A stretch of DNA of 64,000 nt. Origin: Pyrocephalus nanus (lineage: Eukaryota; Chordata; Aves; Passeriformes; Tyrannidae). The DNA lies in NCBI GenBank assembly GCA_038380795.1, contig CM076266.1, forward strand, positions 16,218,145 to 16,282,144. Direction: 5' to 3'. Numbering within the stretch: the stretch's first letter is position 1; each line of letters begins with the position of its first letter. The notes below the pieces were generated by a model, which ran no database searches, had not been told where the DNA came from, and was given only the letters and a program-made list of their open reading frames with translations. This document shows positions 1-14,394 of the stretch, one piece after another. The translations under genes were made by a program, and so were the position numbers.

Positions 1-3000
1 AAAGCCTCTTCTTGCTTCACTTTTCTCTTCCCCTGTCATAGTAGCAAAAGAAAAATGAGATCTGGGTGGAAACGGGGAGGAAGTAGAAAAAAGACAGAGA
101 TGATAGAAAAGAAGGTAACATGACTGAGAAGTTATTTTGATTGAGAACTGCAATCAGTGGAGGTGGCTATCCTCTCCTATATATTCCTATACTTTGGTCT
201 CTCTACTGAAGTGCAGATTTCAGAAATAAAACAGGAGTTGTTGCTCCCAGGCCCATCTGAGCAATGTGGCTTCTTGACATTAACCAAAATCATCTGAAAA
301 AGGCCTTCATGCCAGGGTTTTTAGACTCTCTGTTGTTTCTTCTAGGCAGCTACTTCTTGGGGTCTAAGGGTACACATACTCATAGTGTCAGTGTCCTGCT
401 TTGCATTCTGGGATTTCTGCTTCATCACAAAGGCTAATGAGGTTTACAAAAACAAAAATAAAACCAGAGTGTACCAGGTGTCATCTAAGCCCCCAAAGTG
501 GTCCCCTAGGTGTTTTAAGGGTGCAAGACAAGTACTAATTGCAAGCTTAGGACCATCAGGCAGAACTTAAACCTTGAGTTATAACAGCTTGCGGCAGCCA
601 GCTATGTTTGAGGTGTGAGAAGCTGGCAAAAACCTCACTGCAGATGGGGCTAAGGGTGGTCAGCAGCCTTCAGGGTGCATTGAGCAGCTCTCTCCTACCT
701 GAGGTGATAATTGTCTAGGAAGTGCTATACAGACAGTATTTTAAAAAGATATGCTGAACTTGTAATTGCAGTATGGCTGATAGTTTCTGCCAGCACTAGC
801 CCAGCCCTGCCTGCAGGCTGGGGGAACCACTCCCAGTGTTGCTCTGAGGGGCTGGTTTTGCCAACACCTTACTAGTTTGTTCCTCTGAAGTAAAATGGTT
901 TGTGATAGGCAGCCAGCTAGGTTGGTTGTGTCAGTGCTCTGTGCATCCTGATGAATCTCTACCATCAACTACAGCGTTTACTGGTGGTGTACAGTCTGAA
1001 AAAGGAGGGTGGGCAGGAATGCAGACCCTGTCTGCCTGTGGGATTTGGTGTGTCTGCTTTGCAGGCCCTTTGCAGGTCTTCATAAACTTCACAAAATGTG
1101 ATGTATAGGCTTTGGCTCTATGGGAAAGCTTTGGCTCCCGGGCAAAAATGAAAAGTAAAAGTTCTTGCAAAATGAAAGAAAAAGCTTTTGTTGTTATAAA
1201 AGTGGAAACAGAAGTGCTACTAATAATAGCAGTAAGTTAATTAGAGAACATGCAACAACAGTTTGCAGAGCTTAAAGCCTTTGTGTGGTAGCTGCCTTGC
1301 TTGTGTGGCTGCTGAAAGTCCTTCTCTCATCTTCCATCCAAAAGCTCAAAGCCTAGAGGTAAACTCTGTTGGAGAGACCAAAGGAACTCACTTTTTTCAC
1401 CATAGTTATTTCCTAAAAAATATGAACGTTCTTTATCTCTGGAACCATGGCTTCCTGTCTCATTTCTCTGTAAAAGTGGAAATTCAGGATCTTAATTCTT
1501 AAAAGGGAGATGAGGATACAAGGCTTTCTGTACAAATACATGTCTATTGCAGATCCTGCTTACCCTTAGGAAATTATCTGAGCAGGTCAGGGAAGACACA
1601 TAAACAAATTCCAGAAGTGTGAATTACTCTGAGGTAACATTAATTTGATTGCTCCTTGAACAAAAAGTCCGCAATGATTTCCAACTGCAGTTGAGCAAGG
1701 AATTGCATTCTATGAATGCAGGTATTTTCCATACTTTTATTCAAATATATGTAGTGCAGGTTCCCCTGATTACAAACCCTGCTGGGTAAAGGGATTTTTT
1801 ATTTATTTATGGTGACAGGAGGGAAGACTAGTTATTTGTACATGATGATAAAGCTTCTGAGTTGTTTTTGATCTACAGAGCTTCCAAACTAATAAAAATT
1901 CACTTTTTTTGAAGTATGTCAGTTGATTTAACCATAAATACCATATGGCTTTACCATAAATATGCATATGTGTTTTAAGTCTGATATAGCAAACTGTTGC
2001 AGGAGAGAATTCCCTGACAGAAATCTCCTGGCTTCCAGGAAAACATGTATGAGCTAATGTAAAACAAATATATAGTAAATATGACATTATTACCTTCTGC
2101 ACCTGTCTTACATATTTTTGAAGCACATTATCTCTGCACCAACCTGACATTTTTAAACAGTATTAACCTTATTTTGTGGGAAAATGTTACAAGGGGCTAC
2201 TTTAGATAACATTGTCTTTGATCTTGGAAGCCGATAGCCAGCAATTCAGTTAGGTTTTACAGAAGGCTGTTGGCTTTAACTGCTTTTAGGTCACGTCCTC
2301 TATTGCAATTTGGGCTACACTGGTCAGGGTGTCAGTGCCTGTTTGGGAGAAATGGGTTTAATACTTCTGGATAGTACATTTTTCCTGTGGTAATAGTACA
2401 TTGTGTTTCAGTAATTCATAATTTTATCAGCACAAAGGAAATTGGTTACTTTTTATTACTCATTATTTAAAAGATATGTGTTATTACTGTCACAATTATT
2501 ATTACTACTATTTTAGTGTAGTCTCTATTTAGGTACAGCTTGCAGGGGCTGTGGTAGCTTTTTCACGTGAGAGCTGTTTGCAATGATCTCAGAGAATCGG
2601 CATCTTCACTCAGAGAAACAGCCTGGGCGTATTGCCCATGGTTCAAAACCTCTCTATTTGAAAGCAAATCTGTTTGTCTTGAAATATTGTGGCTTAGGGT
2701 CCTCTACAGCTCAGCAGTTGCGTCTTTGCGAGCTGCTCTTCCTGAGATGAATGGCAAAGGGGTATGAATGAGCCTCATTGTTATGCAGTGTGTCCTGCAG
2801 TTAGAGGAGCCGATTGGAACAGAACTAATCTCTGCAGCATCACGGAGTGAGTTTCACAGAGGCTCTAAAATTCATGCAATTGTGCTGTACCAAGAACTGC
2901 AGGCTGTGTATCAAGGTCGTGATGAGCTAGTAAGCCCTTTCTGTCTGCTCCAGTCTTTGCTATGATATAGGTCCATTAATGTGGTGCAGCGTTACTGTCA

Positions 3001-5463
3001 TAGCTCAGGCAGCGTTCTCTGCCACGTGGATACACATCCCCTGCTACGTGGTGCACATTTACTCCAGCCTGCCTTAGTGGCTGAGGCCCTGAGTGCTGAG
3101 ATGTCTGAATCCAGCCCCTGTGTTGTTATCAGTTGACGACACTTCCCTGCTGGTTTCTTGAAAATCACTGTCTCCAAAAGCAGCAGTGTCTGTTGAATAA
3201 CAAACCCCTTCACATTCAGACTCTTCAGGTTTTGGAAAAGGGCCAACATTCTTGAAGAATGATATAGTGGCCAATAAACATCTGCAGAGTCTGTAAGACT
3301 GTCAGAAACAGTAACATTGAAAGTAAAGATCATATCAGTAGCAATTCCCCTGTCCTGACAAGGCATTCATTGCAAATATTTGTTCAGTCATCCTTACTCT
3401 CATTGCCGTTATCACAGACAGTTTCATATGTTTTGCCAGAGGAGCAATTCCATCTTCTTCCACAAAGCGGTTCACATCCAAGGCCTTTGCAATGTTAAGT
3501 ACTGGGCTACTACTGTTTCAGGACCTCACACACGTGTTCCTTCAGAGTGCAGGAGCTGCATCTGTCTTAGGCAGAGACTCTGCTGTGAAGGTTGCTTACA
3601 ACTTTCAATTTGTGAGTGTCTGCAGCACTAAGGTTTTGCTGCTCCTTGAGGATTCAAGCTCAGTCTGGCTGAGCTATTGCACTGCAGCAATCTCCACAGT
3701 AGCCAGGATAGTCCTTGAGCTCTTCTAAGTATGATTCTCCTGCAGAGTTACTGGAATTGCACTGCACTAGGACTCAAACCGTTTTAAACACAAGGTGATG
3801 TTTGGACTAGAAGGAGATGTTTTTGCTTCTTCACAAGTCCTTGGCAAATAGGCATGTCTTCCTGAATAACTCTGGGCATGTTGTTCTGCTCCAAGAGGCT
3901 TTCCCTTTTTGCCTGTTTTGCTGCACTGCCTCTCATTTGCTCAGTGAATAGGAAAACTGAAAACACAGTCCTTCTTGAGATACCTCCAATACTTACTAGA
4001 ATCTCTGAGGGCCTGTTTAGATGATGTCTGGGAACATTTAGGTTTGGGAAGAAATCCTGTAATGGAAATAATAACAGTGCAAGTTGTAGTGAGTAGAAGC
4101 ATGAAGACTGCAATAGCTTCACAAGGGAAAGCAAAGGAAACAGAACTAAACAGTTGACTCAAAAATAATGCAATCAAACATTAAAATCACTTTTGTGCAA
4201 TTGGAGATGAGAATAATCCACAGGCAGCTCTTCCCTCTGCGGCTCAATCAGCAGTGTTTATTTCTGCTGGTTATTATACATATGGTCAGAGAGATGTGTG
4301 ACTACAGCTTTCTCTGTAGGTTGCAGTAATTCGTCAGGATGCTGAATAAGGGGGTTCCCAACACATTTTGAGCTAGATCAGGAAGGAGCTACTTTTCTGA
4401 CATATGTGAGTTGGCCTGGTTTGAAAGATGCCTCAAAACACAGCTCATATTCTCATTGGGTGCCTGTTGCTGCAGTAATGTGAATGCAGCTGAGCACCTC
4501 TGAGGACAGGATGATTAATTTCATGATGTGCCATTTCATGCATTCCATGTGGTCCTTTGCAAACTTTAATAAAGGTGTTTTCATAAGACTTCTGTAGGAT
4601 TTCACAAATGGGGAAACAAGGCACCAAACAATTACAGTTTGAAGTAATGTTAGATACATAAGACCTCATGGATGCTCATGATTTCATGTCTTTATATACA
4701 TGCAAAGCAGTGCTCTTGTTGACGTTACTTACACCTGTGAGTTCTCAGCACTGCTGAAGTTGGAGAGCCCAGGCTCTCCACTTGGAGTCTAGAGACTAGG
4801 GAATATACTGTGGTACCTGTGAAAAGGTCACTTAGAACAACTGAGCCCCACACAAACCTGTAGCACAAGCAGAGAGACTGTCAGTAACACGATTTACTTG
4901 ATGGTGCCATATCCATCTGATAGTCTTCTCTTCTTATGTCCCATTCCTGCAACAGCTTCAGAATTGCTGTGACGTGGCACTGAGGTTGTACAGGGAAAGG
5001 TCTCATCTACTGCTGTGGGTTTGGCCCTGGCCCAACTCCGTCCTGTGCCATTGGGAAGCGGTGACCACAGAAAACACCACGTGTGATTCTGCTACTTTAT
5101 CTCATAGTATACTTAGTGTGAAGGCAGACTGCTTAGTCTTGCCTGTTTTAATGCACACATAATGTACAAGCAGATAGAGGTATGTGTATATATTTAAAAA
5201 TATCTGTATCTTCTTAGAGACATAAATAATTTTTAAAATTTTATATGTAATCCCTGGATTTGCAGGATCTGTTGTGCAAGATATTGTCTGGGTTACTGTG
5301 AGGCTCTTTTGCAGCTTACAGCCACTTTTTATGGCTGTTTTATTGTTGGAGCCCTGCTGATGCACTTTTCTTACAAGCTGCTTGAATTTTTATGCTTATG
5401 ATCTCACATCACCTAGGGACATCAGTTAGGGACATCACTGGCTTTAGTATTTGTACATGTGTC
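1..5463. other. Non-coding sequence, probably intron upstream of the 14.4-kb exon
   Basis: No ORF here exceeds about 120 codons, and none shows a recognisable protein family or a convincing acceptor-ORF-donor arrangement. Composition is ordinary vertebrate unique sequence with low CpG. If the terminal exon at 14.5 kb belongs to a plus-strand gene, as its reading frame and 3' UTR suggest, this stretch is most simply the distal part of its last large intron. It could also be intergenic if an unseen first exon lies nearer. I see nothing else definable in it. Confidence 0.4.
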
Positions 5464-5637
5464 AGGGGAGGTTTGGGTTAGATATTAGGAAGAGGTTCTT
5501 CACCCAGAGGGTGAAGCATTTGGACAACACTCTCAGGCACATGGTGTGATTCTTTGGCTGTCCTGTGCAGGGCCAGGAGTTGGACTTTGATGATCTGTGT
5601 GGGTCCCTTCCAACTCAGGATATTCTGTGATTCTGTG
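5464..5637 (+). mobile_element. CR1: CR1 LINE fragment, 3' end only
   Basis: This is a 5'-truncated CR1 non-LTR retrotransposon copy of about 170 bp. It contains the usual 3' UTR landmarks in order: a TTAGATATTAGGAAGAGGTTC-like segment, a GGCTGTCCTGTGCAGGGCCAGGAGTTGGACT segment (paraphrased; see 5553-5585), then TGATCTGTGTGGGTCCCTTC and the terminal ATTCTGTGATTCTGTG repeat. CR1 copies end in this short octamer-type repeat rather than in poly(A), which fixes the strand as plus. No reverse-transcriptase codons are left. The body is close to the general CR1 pattern, so it is probably one of the younger copies in the window, but I cannot assign a subfamily by eye. Confidence 0.9.
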
Positions 5638-8600
5638 GTAAGTATTGTGCACATCTGATTACCCCATGCAGTGGATGGAAGTAGCTGTGTTTAAAGAGAT
5701 CATATTTGTCAGTCAGTTCTTTATCTTACAGGCGAGTGAAAGAAGCTGTGAATTTCCTCTTTCAGACAGACTTATCCATTCTTTACTCCATGCTGCTGGC
5801 TAAACACACCGTGGAAATCGGTTCTGGCATTGATTTAGAAGTTCCTCCACTTGCCTGAAAATACAGCACCTTGTAATTTAAATTGCCTTTGTGCAGCATA
5901 TGCCATGTCTGAGCCTCCTTGGCTCCCAGGGACGGGAGAGGAGCTGGCTCCTGCAAGTGGGGCCGCAGGAGAGGGGGGGCACATTTCTCCAAATTCTGCA
6001 AGTGGCTTCTGAAAATATCCTGTGTGCATGCGTTCATATCATAATGTTACACCGCATATGTAGGGTCTGCTCCCAAACCCACAGCCAACTAGCATAACAA
6101 AATCAGATTTTACTGCTGTAGTGTCAGCCTAGGGTTGAAATATGGCTTTGAAACCCTCCCTTTCACCCCACTTTTTTAATGAAAAACAATCGTGCTGGAG
6201 TGTAATAGTGCTTATCCTGGCTGCATTTTACTTCAGCTTTTTATTTTTAAAGCCTTATTTTAGGCTTTAAGAGCTCCCAATAAACTCTTTAGATCCAGAG
6301 TAAAAGCCTGAACGTGCCTGCCTGCACAACAGCAAGTTTCCTGGGTGGGAAAAGGGATATTTTTGTGTTAAAACTAAAGAAAATGGACACAGTGGTATGT
6401 TTTCTCCCTTCATATTCCTTACTCTTCTTTTTCCTGATGAATCTTCATTTGCCATTTTCTCATGTTTGTCACATGTCCCATACTCCTTCCTTTATTTCTT
6501 TTTTCTCTTTCCCTTCCTCTTTCTCCTCTTTTCATTATTTCACCCTCCAGCTCACCTTCTGCCAAACGTGATTTTCACAGTTAACCCCTTAATGATTTAC
6601 AGCAGGAGAGCGGACGACTGTATCCAGTTAGTCAGCACAGCACATGCTGTAAATCCCTTCCTAAATGACACACACAAAAAAAGAAGCCTAGGTCAGATGT
6701 TTGTTTATGCGTTGTGAAATGCATGTGGGAGACTATCACCAAGGAATCTGACAACATTGCGCTACTAAATACATGCCAACTCAATGAGAAAAGATTTGAT
6801 TTCAGTCAGCTTTGCAGCAAACTTGAAAAGAAAATAATACCACATAACCGTCAGTTTGTTAACAGCTCGCCTCAACACTCCACAGCCCCAGCTCCCATTG
6901 TGAGCTCTGCTAAGATCTGGCTAAGAAAACAAGTCTCACACCGTGTCCTGCATCACACCAGGGAGAACACGCTGTCACTGGTCATGGGAAATTTAGAGCC
7001 AGCCGTGACAGCCTGAACAATAAAGTGATTTACACAAGGTTTTTATCTAGTTTGCTAGCTCATAAATTCTTACATTCATGTGCATAGTCCAAGACTGTAG
7101 GACCATTTGCACCACGCCCACTATTATGTGGGGCTTTCAGTGCACTTATTAATGCAAATATTAATATAGACTTGCAAACTCAGTTCTCTTTTTATGATTT
7201 ATAAAATACACTTATCGCAGTCTCTGTGGGCATGTACACTCATTTTATAAAAATCACATGCATTAAAATGTAACTAGATGCCTACTCCCACTGCAGCAGG
7301 CTCTAGGCTGCAGAACGTAAAAAAAATCTTTGGGTTCCCAGGCATTCAGGAAAAAATCTTGTGTGGTAGCAGTCCTTCACAGTTAAAGATTATATCTGAA
7401 ATTTTGGTGCAAGAAGCAAATTTCAGTGAAAGATTTTCACGGAAAAGGCTTGGTCCTAGGGCATGATGGCAAAGGGATATTTCTAATGTTGGCAAGACCC
7501 AACCTATGGGACTTAATAGAAGATGTCAGACCAGAGCTGTAGCTGTTCCTGGAAAAAAACACTGGGTGTACAGGGAAAAATACTCACTCTAGCTGTCACT
7601 GAACATAAATTGTCATTATGCAGTTTGTTCATCTGAAAGGACATAACAGCTGATGACAGGTCAGTTGTTATACTTGCTGTCACTGTGAAGCCGAAGGAGT
7701 GAGGTAACAGGGTTGTGGGGGTGACTTCATTACAAGCTGCTCTGTAACCTCCTCCTGGAAGAAAGAGAGAGCAGTGGTAAAATAAAGTTTTGCTGAAAAG
7801 GAGCTTTCTCTAGAGCCTGGGCCCAGAGCTCGTTCCTGCAAGTTTCTGACAGCATTCTTCCTCCCACCCAACTAAAGGATATAGTAATAAATCTTTGTCA
7901 GTAGAAACCCAGTACCCCCCTGAGATCAGACCAGCTGTGTTTGGTATCATGTGCTCTCCCAGGTCACACTACCTCGCTGTGTCTGTAGCCACAGGTCACC
8001 TGAAACTCCAAGAGGGACTTCCATCCCTCCACCAAAAGGCTCTGTTGCATGAGCACTGCCAGCCCCAACTGGGCAGTTTCACACAGACCTTCCCACTCTG
8101 GGACCTAGTTTGGGCAGGAGCGGCCTCTCAAGGGACAACACTGAATGGATCCCATGTGGAGGTGGCCTGTGATCTGCAGGAGGTCCGCCAACGAGGCGAG
8201 TTTGGGGAATATTTCTGTAGGAGACTCTGTGGTTTGGAGTCACTTCCAGCATAAGCTTTCCTGTCTGCACTTCTCCATAATTCATCCTTAATAGGTCTGT
8301 TGTCCCTGAGGGAAACCTGGTGGGATGACGCAAAGGGAAAAGGGTTTAAGAGTTTCAGTGCTGGATGGGATGAGTCCTGTCTGTGTGTAGGAGGCCTGTA
8401 GTAGTGTAGGTCACTGGCTGAGCATGTTTAGAAACTCATTTCTCTGTTTACATCAGGCTCAGCAGAGGAGCCTGCAAGTGTAATTGTGGGACAGCCAACT
8501 GTTTTTCCTCCAAGTGAGAGAAGATGAGGTTTTCTTGGTTTTCTAAAGATGCTACAGTCTTTGCACCAAGATTAAATGACATTTTTTATAAGATAAAAGA

Positions 8601-9810
8601 GCCTGGCCTGGTACTTTGGGCTACAATTTCCCCTCCCTTGCATTGCTGAGCAGCCTTGACTAAGCCACCTTCCCACCCCAGATGTGAGTGCAAGTTAGTG
8701 GTGTGTGATTCATGGTTTACTTTGGGATCCTTTGCTGTGGCAATACAGAAGAATACAGGAGTGTTAACTCCAATTAACCTGACTTTTTTCTTGGAGAAAC
8801 AGAGATCTGAAATTCTTATGTGCCCTGAAACTGCAGATTGGAAAATTCTGGAGTCAAGGTGTGTGTGTGTATGAGTATGTGACCTACCTCATCTCACCAC
8901 TGATTTGCTCACACATGTAAACTTGGTTTTTCTTTCAGCTGCCCCAGTTTATTTCCTGTTCCTCCCTCTTTTTCCTCTTCTTGCTTGTTTTGAAAATGCT
9001 GGTCAACACATGTTAAGCCAGAGTCTCCAAAACCAACAATAGGAAGTTCAGGAGAGGCAGCAAGAGAAACAACTGAATAAAGTTGCCAATTTTAAAATGA
9101 AGATAAGTTATACAGGACCTTTTATTGAACCAACAAATATTTTATAGTGTTCACCGTTTGAGGCCAGCAGCTCTTTTTTATTTTTTTTCCTCTGTTTTGA
9201 GCTAGAATAGGAGGTGCGTAATTCATCAGGAATCTGTGCATGTTTAAGTAGCTTCAAGAAATATGACTGCCATATGAGACTGACGTGCTGTGTCTTGACT
9301 TCCATGTCCATTTTTCCCCTGCTACATAATGTTCTGTACCCTTTCCTCTCTGTCTTATTCCCTCATTCACACATTCTTTCCCCTGTTGGTTTCAAGCCAT
9401 CTTTGCTTTGTCAGTGTTACCCGATAACACAAAGCAGGGTTTAAGCCAGTTGCTGCAGTTCAGCTTGAGCTGGATATAACAGCGAGAGGGGGGGCAATGT
9501 GGAGGCTTCTTGGTCCTACATAAGTGGTCAGTCTTGCCCTTGGTGTTCCCAGCAGGGCCTTTAGGTAAAGTCAGTTCATCACCACACACGTGATATTCTT
9601 AGGCTGGTATTCTTATATCCAAAGGATAAAATATAACTGTAATTCACATTATTTAGCCCACCTCTGAAGCTGTCCAAGTATATAAAAATTATTAGTTTGG
9701 ATGTGGCGAACTGTAAGGATCTGAATTGTTCTGAAGTGTTTGAATGTGCCACAAACATCATGTAGCCAAAGTACCTTGTACGTAGTAATTTGGAACTAAG
9801 TGATGCCAAT

Positions 9811-9860
9811 GTGCAGTTTAAGGATGATTTGCACTAGTGTGCAGTTTAAGGATGGTTTCC
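9811..9860. repeat. Short direct duplication, 28-nt unit
   Basis: The segment GTGCAGTTTAAGGATG occurs at 9811 and again at 9839, so the repeat period is 28 nt. The second copy diverges after GGATGGTTT. This looks like a local slippage duplication in non-coding DNA; no function is implied. Confidence 0.8.
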
Positions 9861-12800
9861 CTGCAAGAACCCTGGAGTTTACTTTCTTTGGGTAAGCCTT
9901 TTTGATGGCAGGAGAATGAAAGAAAATTATATTTTAAATATAAGAGAAATCCAGGAAAATTGTGTTCTTAAATGATTTTGAAATGGTCAAAATATTGCCT
10001 AGGCATGTTGTCTTTAGACTTCTGAGGCCCATTTCCATCTCTACTAAAATGGGATGCAGGCTGCCTTGCAAGAGAGTTGTCAGGATCAGCCAGTGAATAT
10101 TTATGACGAAATTTCATGATGAAAAAAAGCCATTAATATTATTAATAATTATGTGAGTCCTGAAAAATACCATGCTGTACCACAAAGCTGGTATTGTCTG
10201 GTGTCTACACTCTTGGCACTACATCCTACAGTAAACTGTATACTGAAAACTCCTAGTAATGGAGAGGTATACAGGATTCCATTGGTAAATGATTTATAGT
10301 GACTTCCTATTATAAACAAGAGGGAACAAATATCTCACCTAGCTGGTTTCTTTGGGCGGATGTTGAGAGCAGAATGAGACATTCCTGGCTGAGTGAAAGC
10401 TGATTCTTTGGATGCCTGCAGCTGGGAGCAGAATGAAGCACCAGAAAGTGAGGTATAAATGACAATCCCTAATTATAAATGATTGAGTTTCCATTTTCAC
10501 GGTGTTTAAAACTCTCTGGTTGTAGAGAAAGTGGCCGCTGTTTTAAGTGGTTTCTGAACTTGTAACAAAAAGATATTTCTGATGTTTAATATTAAGAAGA
10601 TTTACTGTAGGATCTCAATATATGCTGAAAGCCTACAAATGTCCTGTGACAAGAAGTATAATCCTTTCTGAGACAAAACAAAACACCTTCAGCAGCAGCT
10701 TTTTTTGGGTTTCATTTAACAAATATGCTGTTGAACATAACTGTAGTTTTTTCAGGAAAATTATTTGTGCTGGCCAGTTTTATGCTGTTGAGTTGTATTT
10801 ATGTATGTATATATGTAGTAAGGTGAATGCCATTATTTATCCTTTTAAGTAAATCTCGGGAACAGTATGGAATACAATAATTTATCAGCACTGGCCTTCC
10901 CTGGAGCCATTTGACACATTGATCTGAGCTTGACAAGTGTGTAGGGTTTTAAGTTTGTGTGACAGCCTGCCTTGATTCAAGCGAGATGGCCACACTCTTT
11001 CAGAAGAGAGCAGAGGTGGCTGCCACCAAAGGCATGTGAGTGCTTGGAGAGGACAGCTGTGGTGCATCCTTGGTACCTCCTATAAAGTGCTGCTTCTGGT
11101 GTACTGAGAGAAGGCTCATGAATTAAGTGCCCACCAGCACTTGCTCTGGGGTGAGCCCTTAGCAGAGGCTGCTCAGTGAGATTCAGTATGTTGCATCATT
11201 TTTCCATTCCTTCTGTCCTACCATTTCCAGAGAAGTTACCCAGCCACCAGCGCCATTTCCTTGTTGCCTCAGAGAAGAAATCTAGGAACATGTTGTGTGA
11301 TGGTCAAGAAACTGAACACTTTCCATTTTGAGAATGCTGTTCTTTGATTATTTTTGTGAAACAACCTCACCAAAATGCTGCTTTTACAGTTGAAATATAC
11401 TTTGCAACTCTTGTTCAGATATGTCAAATATCAAAAGCTTTAATTAGTAGTTGAGGGTAGACTAGATAGATTGGAAAATATGAAGAAAAAGCAAAATGTT
11501 GGGAATGCTAGGTAAGATTCACTTTTTCGGTTGTTTTTATAAATTCAATAAAATTTTGTCATCTGTGTACTTTCTCTGGTGGGTGAAGAGACTTGACTGC
11601 ACTACCTTTCTTCCAGGCTGACCTAAGCCATTAAGGGTGTAGTTATACTGCCAGTGTACTAAATATCTATATACAAATACAGATATGGATTATGGGTGTA
11701 CTAAATATCCAAAGGAGAGATATAGTCCTCCTTCATCCAGTTCATGGCATATCCACATGAATGATAATGCTGTCCAAAGGGAAAATGTGTGAGGAGTGAC
11801 CACAGAAGAGGTCTTGCTTAGTGATCTGGCTTTGCAGCAGCACTTGGGGATGTTGGACTGCGGTGTTAGATAAATGGACTGAAACCACTTCTTAGAGGAC
11901 ATCTCTGTTGTTCATGAATGGAGTCTGAACAAGCAGCCGGGTAACAACACATGACTTAGATGGCAGTTTAGTGGCATGTGAGGTGAACCCCACTTTTGCT
12001 CTGGGTTAGATCAAGTTGGTTTGACTGGCATGATGTCAAGGAGCGCATAGGGAATGGTCTTTGTCTCTCTCAGTGTGGTTATCCCCAACCAAAAAATTAT
12101 GGTAATGTTTATTTCCTTCACTAAGAGTGGTTCAGACAGATGTGAGCTGCTATGGTAGTGCAAACCTGGCGTATGCTGTCAGAGGTTTGGTATAGCCAAA
12201 AAGAATTTTTGGCAAGAAAAAGGGGACCTGTGCTTTGAAATGATGGATTTTCAGACTTCATTGTACTAACATGCTTTTACAGCAGTTATTAGCAAGAGCT
12301 TTGCAAATTATCAGTGATGGTTTTATTGTAACCCAGTTTCAAGTTTCTTTGACATAAATTATTTATTTGAAAAAACCATCAAACCTGAATGGAATAAGAA
12401 AAGACTTGTAATTCAGGAAACATCTTCAGCAAAGTTAAAGAATGGGCAGCTCTTTTCTCCTGGATTTTATTTTTTAGTTTTGCTGCTGCTTTTATATGCC
12501 ATGGGCCAGCTGCTTTCTTGTAGAGCTGGCTAAACACCAGTCAAAAATATTTGCAAATACTCCTTCAAATAAATGCTGGAATTGGAATGTGTGTCACCAT
12601 TCACACCTACTTTCCTCAGAAGTTTGTACAAGCAATTTTTTTGTTCATAGGAAATATTTTCCAACAGTGAAAGAAACTGACAGATGCTGGAGAGAGGTGT
12701 GTTTATATCCAGGTTTGCTCTGGCAATGATGTTCTCTATTACATGCCATTTCCATTTCTATGCCTTCTGACCTATTCAGTCCAAACCTCTACTTGAAAAT

Positions 12801-13712
12801 TGTCTCTAATTAAAAAAACAATGAAGCAGGGCTTAAAAATTCTTTGTAGCCAAATATAGTGTGAAGAAGGAGACTGTTGGTGTCATTCAGTACCACTTTC
12901 TGGATCAAATATTTCTTTTTTCCTTTGTTCATTGTGGTCTGCATAGATTGGACTTCCTCCTATTGAATCCCATTTAAGCACTGATCTAGGAATGCTTAAG
13001 AGATACTGATTTAAGATGTGTCCTTTTAAAACAAAGCCTAAACTTTGGTGAACAGTTTTAAAAAACTGTTTTGCGTAAGGATGGAAGTCTGCTAAGGCAA
13101 ACAGCCTGGCAAACAGCTGACTTCTGAAATTACAGGTGGCCTCCCTGCATTTCTTTGGTGAGACTGTGGTCTCCAGTAGTCACCTGCATGTGCTGGGCAG
13201 TGGGACTGGGCTGAATTATTGGCTGTGTAAGATAATGGGCTGCTGGCCATGGTGGGCAAGGTTGCTCATAAGTGGAGGGTTGCCATGTACTTTGGCATCT
13301 ATTCCACTGGAAGCTCTGTTTAAACACAAGATCGATTTTTAATTAATAATCTAATGGAAATCAAGCAGTAATGTTGAGTTGTAGTTGGTAATCTGGTCTC
13401 ACAAAGATGTGCATTACTTTATGAGATTTATGCTCTGTTTAGAGGCTTTTGGGGTCTTGTAGCCATTAGTGTTCATTCTGTTGCTGTTCCTTTTGTTTAC
13501 TTTCCTGTGTACTGCAGCTGGGCATCAGCTTCTTGCTCCTCTATAATGTATTTCTGTGTCAGGGTAGCAAACCCACTGAATTAAGCCTAGGCATTTCTGC
13601 TTGGTAAATATTTCTGGCTTCTCTGCGATGTGAGGGTTTAGTGAATGAACAAATGTTACTCTTGATGAGAAAGTGTAGCTTATACCTGTGATGCAATTTC
13701 ATCTTTGAAGGC

Positions 13713-13746
13713 TGTTAACCTTCACAGGTTAACACACCAAGGTGTG
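13713..13746. repeat. Two abutting small palindromes
   Basis: TGTTAACC and GGTTAACA form perfect 8-bp arms around a 6-nt TTCACA loop (13713-13734). CACACC and GGTGTG form 6-bp arms around AA (13733-13746), overlapping the end of the first palindrome. Palindromes this short can occur by chance, and no known element is recognised. Confidence 0.7.
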
Positions 13747-14394
13747 CTTGTTACTTGTATCCTTCTCAGGCTGCCTCTGGGACTGGGGCACAGCCCCAGC
13801 AAGGGGCGCATTAAAACTCACACATCGTGTGTGCATGGGTGAGAGTCCTATTTTTAGTGCATACAAGAAGGCATTCACTGAAGGGCAATGAAGCTGACTT
13901 TTATTTTTAGGTTTTGCAATTCCTTATGTCCTTGGGATTTATGTTTTTAAAAACTGCTCTATCACCCTGCAAAATGTAGGTGAACCTTCAAGACCACCTT
14001 TATTCTCACTATTGCCAAGATAACTTTTTCCTTGACATAGTCTGGCATGGGATATGCCGGGCAGGGTTCAGCACCAGTTCTGCCAGTGCAGTTCTGGTGA
14101 GGCTTAGTGAGGTTCTGCTTCACAAAAGCCTATTTTTGTAAAGTCATGGCTTGGGAACCTCTCCACAGCATTTTTGGTTAGCATATGCCCTGGTCCAAGC
14201 TCAGTGTAGCTTTCTCCAGGCAGATGTTAGCATGAAGCTTGTCCTTTTTATGTGTCAAAGCAAAGATTTTATTTTAAATCTGGTATCAATTTTTTTAAGA
14301 AATCTTGGGTCCTTTCTCAATATGCCTATTCCCTGAATGTGTTTCTTTTTAAAACTATTAAAATAAAATAGACTTTTTTTTTTCCTATTTTCAG

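Larger units (their letters stand above)
5638..14394. other. Non-coding sequence, probably intron
   Basis: This stretch has no ORF I can support. It includes a T/C-rich segment around 6396-6560, a 28-nt direct duplication at 9811-9860, and two adjacent palindromes at 13713-13746. It also holds one possible acceptor followed by 41 open codons (5732-5858), treated separately as a weak candidate. The segment immediately before 14395 is a good polypyrimidine tract ending in TTTTCAG, as expected for the end of an intron. The intron reading depends on the gene model at 14.4-14.7 kb. Confidence 0.45.
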
